Below, in pieces: positions 4,660 through 7,824 of a stretch of DNA of 7,824 nt. This DNA is from CAYFJO01 sp964343305. Its GTDB lineage: Bacteria > Planctomycetota > Planctomycetia > Pirellulales > Pirellulaceae. The stretch lies in contig CAYFJO010000490.1 of the NCBI GenBank assembly GCA_964343305.1, positions 1 through 7,824 on the forward strand, in the 5' to 3' direction. Under the pieces are notes generated by a model. The model worked only from the letters and a program-made list of their open reading frames with translations, did not search any database and was not told where the DNA came from. How positions within the stretch are numbered: the stretch's first letter is position 1; each line of letters opens with the position of its first letter. The position numbers and the translations under genes were made by a program.

Positions 4660-6450
4660 TCAGCGCTCGACCAGGCCTGGTACGATCGCGCCGGTCGCTT
4701 CGCGAATCGTGTTGTCGTGGTTCAGGATTTTCGACTGGCCAATAAAGTACGTGTTGAAGTCCGCCACGACCAGGTTGTAGGTCTCGGCATTCTGGCCGGT
4801 TTCGACACTGGTGATTCGGGCGCTGCCGCTGGTGCAGTGGAGTTCCATGCCAACCTGCAGCTCGCGGGCCTTGATCCAACCTTCGCCCGAGACCCACAGC
4901 GGGTGTCCGCCGCTGGCCTCGATCGTCTCTTGACCGGCCTTGAACTTGACGAGCACTGACGTGGGGCGAACCGTCGTTCGTAATACCGGCTTGTAAGCCA
5001 GTTCGCCGGTTTCCGGATCTTGCGACAAAACAAAGTCGCCCACCTGAACGTCTTGCACGGCAACCGGCCCGGCGATCGTCCACACGACGGTTCCGGCGGC
5101 CAAACAATCGGAGCGCTGTGGCCGGCGGCGCGAATCGGCTGCTTCGATCGCCGACGACATTTGCTGCCGGATCAACGCCGCGCGTCGCGCACGCTCGGCA
5201 GCGTCACGAATTCGACTCGCATCTTCCAATTCGCGGGCACGATCGACCAACGCGAGCTGCTCGGTTTCGCCCAACGCCACGGTCGGCTTTTCGCCTTCGA
5301 CGAAGACTTCGTTTTCCTCGTTCCACCAGTTCCACCATGTTTGCGGATCGGCGTCTAACTCCTGCTCGGTTGCCAGGTTCAGCGCTCGCGCCGTGCGCTC
5401 GTTGATCACCCGGGTGCGATAGTTTTCGAGCTGAATCGCTTCGCCGCCGGCTGGCCGTGGCCTTGCCGAGCGCTGGACGATTTGCTCCTTTTCGTCCTGG
5501 CCTTCACGCGTCATGCTTAGCAGATACGTAGTGCGTCCATGGCGACGAAATGAAACCATCCGCGTGTCGAACGGCGTATGCATGGCGGCCAACATGGCGG
5601 GAACGTACGCCTCACGCTGACGCAATCCCAACTGGCGAGCGGCGGCGTCGCGAACCTCCGACCACTTGGAATAGACCGCCTGTTGCATCAAGGCTTCGGT
5701 CGCTCGATTGTCTTGGATCTCGCTGATTATTTCGACGACCGTTCGAGCAACTCGCGGCTCGATCCCGGCCAGCACACGCACCATCGCGGGAATGGCGGCG
5801 GCATCGTCGATCTCACGCAATTGTCTTTCCGCCCGCTCGTGCGGACGGCGGCTGCGATTCATCAGGCCGGACAAAATCTTCTCTATTCGTGGCTGCCATT
5901 TGGCCAGCGCCACGCGTTCTTGTTCACGCCGCTCGGCCGAAGCTTGCAACTCGCTGCGCGCAACCCAGCGGCCGTCAACGGGTTGAAATCCCAGTCGCCA
6001 CAACGCGTCGGCGTTCGTCGCGTCGAAGTCCAGCACGTGATTCAAATGGGCTCGCTCTTGCTGCGGCAATTTGTGGTCGCGGCACCAGTTGGCCAGGGCA
6101 AGTTGTCCTTGCGCGGTCTGTGGGAATTGCTGCCGCGTTCGTTGGTAGTCTTTCAGCCAACGGCTTTCACGCATCAACGCGGGTACTTCATCGGCCTTCA
6201 TCCAACGGTTGTTGAAGCGAACCAGCCCCCGATGCCACTTGGCCGGAGCGTACGAAGGCGACAATTTCGCCGCCCGCTCGAGCAACTCAGATCGCTCGCC
6301 GGACAATCCGTAGATTTCGCGAGACAAAGCTTCTTCGACCAATTGCTTGGCCGGATGTTTCGCCGATTCGTTCGCGCACAAGGCACTGCAACAAACGAAC
6401 AAAACGACCACTGTCAAGAATGCGCAACGGCGCAACAAAGAAACAAACAT
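4660..6450 (-). CDS. Secreted TPR/HEAT-type protein with a C-terminal Hint autoprocessing domain
   Basis: Predicted 596 residues. Residues 1-26 are a signal peptide (arginines, hydrophobic core, cleavage near SALCA). Residues about 45-170 are helical TPR-like repeats, about 205-290 look like HEAT-type pairs, and a tryptophan motif (QTWWNWWNEEN, 370-380) leads into a charged helix to 440. Residues 449-580 form a Hint domain: nucleophile C449 in DCLAAGTVV, S513-G-G-H516 followed by PLW (block B), NTYFIGQ (567-573, block F), and a C-terminal H578-D579-N580 before T581. Hint domains rearrange their own backbone to cleave or splice; the polymorphic-toxin type is closest. Only 16 residues follow N580, too short for a toxin. 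The ATG at 6450 was preferred over the GTG at 6453 because GGAAAGGG is 7 nt upstream. The phosphorylase gene follows on the same strand. Function unknown; periplasmic scaffold with self-cleavage is inferred. Confidence 0.85.
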   Translation of the reverse strand: MFVSLLRRCAFLTVVVLFVCCSALCANESAKHPAKQLVEEALSREIYGLSGERSELLERAAKLSPSYAPAKWHRGLVRFNNRWMKADEVPALMRESRWLKDYQRTRQQFPQTAQGQLALANWCRDHKLPQQERAHLNHVLDFDATNADALWRLGFQPVDGRWVARSELQASAERREQERVALAKWQPRIEKILSGLMNRSRRPHERAERQLREIDDAAAIPAMVRVLAGIEPRVARTVVEIISEIQDNRATEALMQQAVYSKWSEVRDAAARQLGLRQREAYVPAMLAAMHTPFDTRMVSFRRHGRTTYLLSMTREGQDEKEQIVQRSARPRPAGGEAIQLENYRTRVINERTARALNLATEQELDADPQTWWNWWNEENEVFVEGEKPTVALGETEQLALVDRARELEDASRIRDAAERARRAALIRQQMSSAIEAADSRRRPQRSDCLAAGTVVWTIAGPVAVQDVQVGDFVLSQDPETGELAYKPVLRTTVRPTSVLVKFKAGQETIEASGGHPLWVSGEGWIKARELQVGMELHCTSGSARITSVETGQNAETYNLVVADFNTYFIGQSKILNHDNTIREATGAIVPGLVER

Positions 6451-6457
6451 CACTTTT

Positions 6458-6465
6458 CCCTTTCC
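6458..6465 (-). promoter_or_regulatory. Ribosome binding site deciding the Hint gene start
   Basis: Reading leftwards, GGAAAGGG is followed by AAAAGTGATG. The purine-rich site lies 7 nt before the ATG at 6450 and 4 nt before the GTG at 6453. The longer spacing and the stronger codon favour the ATG. Confidence 0.6.
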
Positions 6466-6540
6466 ATGTTCCCGACGTAGAGATACGCCTCACAGATTGA
6501 TTGGAAAACCCGGCCCCCGCGCGGACTTCCAATTCCTTCG

Positions 6541-6568
6541 ATTCTATGGATTCGGAAAAAAAACGCAA
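6541..6568 (-). promoter_or_regulatory. Possible promoter of the Hint gene
   Basis: Reading leftwards, TTGCGT (6568 to 6563; 3 of 6 matches) and TAGAAT (6546 to 6541; 5 of 6 matches) are 16 bp apart. Transcription would begin near 6534 with a leader of about 85 nt. The -35 is poor and the call rests mainly on the -10 and its place in the divergent gap. Confidence 0.27.
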
Positions 6569-6577
6569 GCAAATCTT

Positions 6578-6607
6578 TTGGAACCGGTGCTTCCGAATTG
6601 GTAAAAT
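6578..6607 (+). promoter_or_regulatory. Likely sigma70-type promoter of the TPR gene
   Basis: TTGGAA (6578-6583; 4 of 6 matches) and TAAAAT (6602-6607; 5 of 6 matches) are separated by 18 bp. Transcription would begin near 6614, leaving a leader of about 44 nt before the ATG at 6658. The A-rich run GGAAAAAAAACG (6554-6565) just upstream could serve as an UP-like element. No operator palindrome was seen. Confidence 0.4.
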
Positions 6608-6644
6608 GAACCGAAACCCACCGTGCGTTGGCGACGATCAAATC

Positions 6645-6649
6645 GGGAG
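6645..6649 (+). promoter_or_regulatory. Ribosome binding site of the TPR gene
   Basis: GGGAG lies 8 nt before the ATG at 6658. This supports that start over the in-frame TTG at 6628, which would add ten residues before the signal peptide. Confidence 0.65.
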
Positions 6650-6657
6650 CAGATACC

Positions 6658-7695
6658 ATGACACGGCGTGTGACTGCCATCGGTGTGGCGGTTCTTCTTG
6701 CCTTGCTGAACCCACCACCAACCGCTGCACAAGCGGTGACTGACCGCGTGGTTGTGGTCGCCGAAAATGTTCGGGTCTTTGTTGACGGTGCGCCCGTCGA
6801 CCACGTCGCGCTGGGACAGGTCTTCGTCGTTCACGGCGTTCGAGACGGCTGGCTGTGGGTTCGGCATCGCCGCAGCGGCTGGATTGAAATGCGGCAAGTC
6901 ATGCCGCTAGGGCAGGACGCGGTGGATTTTTTCACGCGTTTGATCGCCGCCAATCCGAACAGCGCGGCTCCTTATCGCGCTCGCGGCAACATCTGGGGGC
7001 ACTTGGGCAAACTGGATTTCGCGATCGACGACTACGATGCCGCGATCCAGCGCGATCCAAATCATGTCGCGGCTCGCATCAATCGAGGCCTGGCGGAGCA
7101 TCATCGCGGCAACTATGACGAAGCGATCGCCAACTATGACCAGGCGCTGCGGCTGGAAGCGTCGAACCCCATTCTCTTCAACAACCGTGGCTGGGCGCGA
7201 CATGCGAAGGGACAGTTCGAAAAAGCGATCGAGGATTACACCGAGGCGATCCGACTCGATGCCAAGTATGTGCCGGCCTACAGCAATCGCGCGGCGTCGT
7301 ATTGCTCGCGTGGCGAGCACGCCCAGGCATTGGTCGACTTCGATCGCGTCTTGATGCTCGATCCGTATAGCGCGACGGACTACGATCGGCGAGCCTGGCT
7401 GCGGGCAACTTGTCCCGACGCAACATTGCGTGACGGCCAAAAGGCCGTGGCCGACGCAACGCGTGCTTGCCGGTTGGTCGATTGGAAGAACTCGCGTTAC
7501 TTCGACACACTCGCCGCAGCCCAGGCGGAAGCAGGCGACTTCCGACAGGCCACGACTTTGCTGCAAAACGCGATCAAGTTGGACGGTGGCCACAAAACAG
7601 ATCTGCGCGCAAAGCTGCTTGAAGGGTTCCGCGATCGCGAGCCATTTCGCGACGGACAGATCAAGAATGAAACGCAGAGGGGCAGAGATCGTTGA
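6658..7695 (+). CDS. Secreted SH3-like and tetratricopeptide-repeat protein
   Basis: Predicted 345 residues. Residues 1-26 are a signal peptide (MTRR, hydrophobic AVLLALL, cleavage after TAAQA). Residues 28-85 look like a bacterial SH3-like barrel (a VVVVAENVRV strand, then GQVFVVHGVRDGWLWV and GWIEM). Four TPR units follow at about 105-135, 139-169, 173-203 and 207-237, each with the family's A/G-A-P spacing (NRGWARHAKGQFEKAIEDY in the third). Residues 247-306 are the WLRATCPDATLRDG... TLAAAQAEAGDF module that closes many planctomycete TPR proteins and kinases. No catalytic motif is seen; it is probably a periplasmic scaffold holding protein partners. The ATG at 6658 has GGGAG 8 nt upstream and gives a complete signal peptide. 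The last residues (ETQRGRDR) are encoded inside an inverted repeat. The gene diverges from the Hint gene across 207 bp and converges with a partial gene at the right edge. Confidence 0.87.
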   Translation: MTRRVTAIGVAVLLALLNPPPTAAQAVTDRVVVVAENVRVFVDGAPVDHVALGQVFVVHGVRDGWLWVRHRRSGWIEMRQVMPLGQDAVDFFTRLIAANPNSAAPYRARGNIWGHLGKLDFAIDDYDAAIQRDPNHVAARINRGLAEHHRGNYDEAIANYDQALRLEASNPILFNNRGWARHAKGQFEKAIEDYTEAIRLDAKYVPAYSNRAASYCSRGEHAQALVDFDRVLMLDPYSATDYDRRAWLRATCPDATLRDGQKAVADATRACRLVDWKNSRYFDTLAAAQAEAGDFRQATTLLQNAIKLDGGHKTDLRAKLLEGFRDREPFRDGQIKNETQRGRDR

Positions 7696-7710
7696 GCCTC
7701 GCTGCGTTTC
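7669..7710. terminator. Inverted repeat spanning the TPR gene stop, possible bidirectional terminator
   Basis: GAAACGCAG (7669-7677) and CTGCGTTTC (7702-7710) form a perfect 9-bp stem, extended by AGG (7678-7680) with CCT (7697-7699) around a two-base bulge. The loop includes the TGA stop (7693-7695). The plus-strand sequence after the stem (TAATGGTTCTACTTTC) and the minus-strand sequence (ATTCTTGATC) are moderately T-rich but have no clean T-run. The gene on the other side converges here, so a shared terminator is plausible. The phrase also resembles a dispersed repeat (AACGCAGAGGGGCAGAG) known to me from planctomycete intergenic DNA. Confidence 0.45.
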
Positions 7711-7729
7711 TAATGGTTCTACTTTCAGA

Positions 7730-7824
7730 TTAAGCCGAGTCTCGGATGTGGACCCACGTGTGTACGTGTGGTTTGCCGCGGAAGTACCAGACCATGGATG
7801 GGCCTTCGATTTGCCAGACGTCCC
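7730..7824 (-). CDS. C-terminal end of a gene running off the right edge
   Basis: Reading leftwards from 7822, thirty codons end in TAA (7732 to 7730). They encode DVWQIEGPSMVWYFRGKPHV followed by HTWVHIRDSA. The composition (four tryptophan/tyrosine positions, a PHVH motif, an IEGP turn) is that of a real folded protein rather than random DNA. The pattern of a glycine-proline turn, an aromatic strand and H-V-H resembles the end of DUF3500-family proteins as I remember them, but that match is tentative and too short to name the gene. It converges with the TPR gene, 34 bp apart. Confidence 0.6.
   Translation of the reverse strand, partial: DVWQIEGPSMVWYFRGKPHVHTWVHIRDSA

Noticed and set aside
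4660..5106. Immunity or toxin gene pair around the Hint domain
   Set aside because: No toxin domain follows the Hint domain and the next gene is a metabolic-type phosphorylase with intact catalytic residues, not an immunity protein.
4505..5107. 200-residue minus-strand open frame overlapping the Hint domain
   Set aside because: Out-of-frame, R/G-rich reading of the same strand that runs through repeat DNA downstream; the Hint motifs are in the other frame.
6370..6450. Lipoprotein signal (cysteines at residues 20, 21 and 25 of the Hint protein)
   Set aside because: The residues before each cysteine (FVC, SAL) do not fit the lipobox pattern, so ordinary signal peptidase cleavage is preferred.
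5578..6480. 300-residue plus-strand open frame
   Set aside because: Antisense to the Hint gene, which has a signal peptide, Shine-Dalgarno site and recognisable domains; this frame has none.
6628..6657. TTG start at 6628 for the TPR protein
   Set aside because: It would place ten residues before a complete signal peptide, and the GGGAG site is positioned for the ATG at 6658.
6907..7593. 228-residue minus-strand open frame
   Set aside because: Antisense to the TPR repeats; its I/V/R-rich repeats are the mirror of the periodic TPR codons.

Overview
The window looks like a chromosomal stretch from a planctomycete, most likely of the Pirellulales type. The basis is protein style and repeats rather than any marker gene. 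It holds a single-span membrane VWA protein with an acidic stalk, a stand-alone squalene-pathway HpnE, secreted TPR and HEAT-type proteins with tryptophan-rich motifs typical of this phylum, and many small palindromic repeats at gene ends. Gene starts are mixed: two have good Shine-Dalgarno sequences, others have little or none. No phage, insertion sequence, CRISPR array, rRNA or tRNA is visible.

Layout, left to right. Positions 1-100 are intergenic and packed with palindromes. A VWA-domain membrane protein is read leftwards (2052 to 100). An 88-bp divergent promoter region separates it from hpnE (hydroxysqualene dehydroxylase), read rightwards (2141 to 3559). hpnE converges on a nucleoside phosphorylase/MTAN-like gene read leftwards (4502 to 3621); the 61 bp between them are mostly two inverted copies of one short repeat, whose first bases are the stop codons of both genes. 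Upstream of the phosphorylase and on the same strand is a secreted protein with TPR-like and HEAT-like regions that ends in a Hint (intein-like autoprocessing) domain (6450 to 4660). The 157-bp gap between these two is filled with palindromes. A 207-bp divergent region then leads to a secreted SH3-like/TPR protein read rightwards (6658 to 7695). The last 95 bases encode, on the minus strand, the C-terminal 30 residues of a further gene that runs off the right edge.

How the genes relate. The only possible co-transcribed pair is the Hint protein followed by the phosphorylase. All other neighbours are divergent or convergent, so there is no clear multi-gene system. Three products are predicted to be exported or membrane-anchored and to work in the periplasm: the VWA protein, the Hint protein and the TPR protein. 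HpnE belongs to the HpnC/D/E route from farnesyl diphosphate to squalene; its partners are not in the window.

The two most interesting points are the Hint domain on a secreted scaffold-like protein with only a 16-residue tail and no toxin, and the rule that all five complete genes end in or beside a palindromic repeat while neither divergent promoter region carries one.
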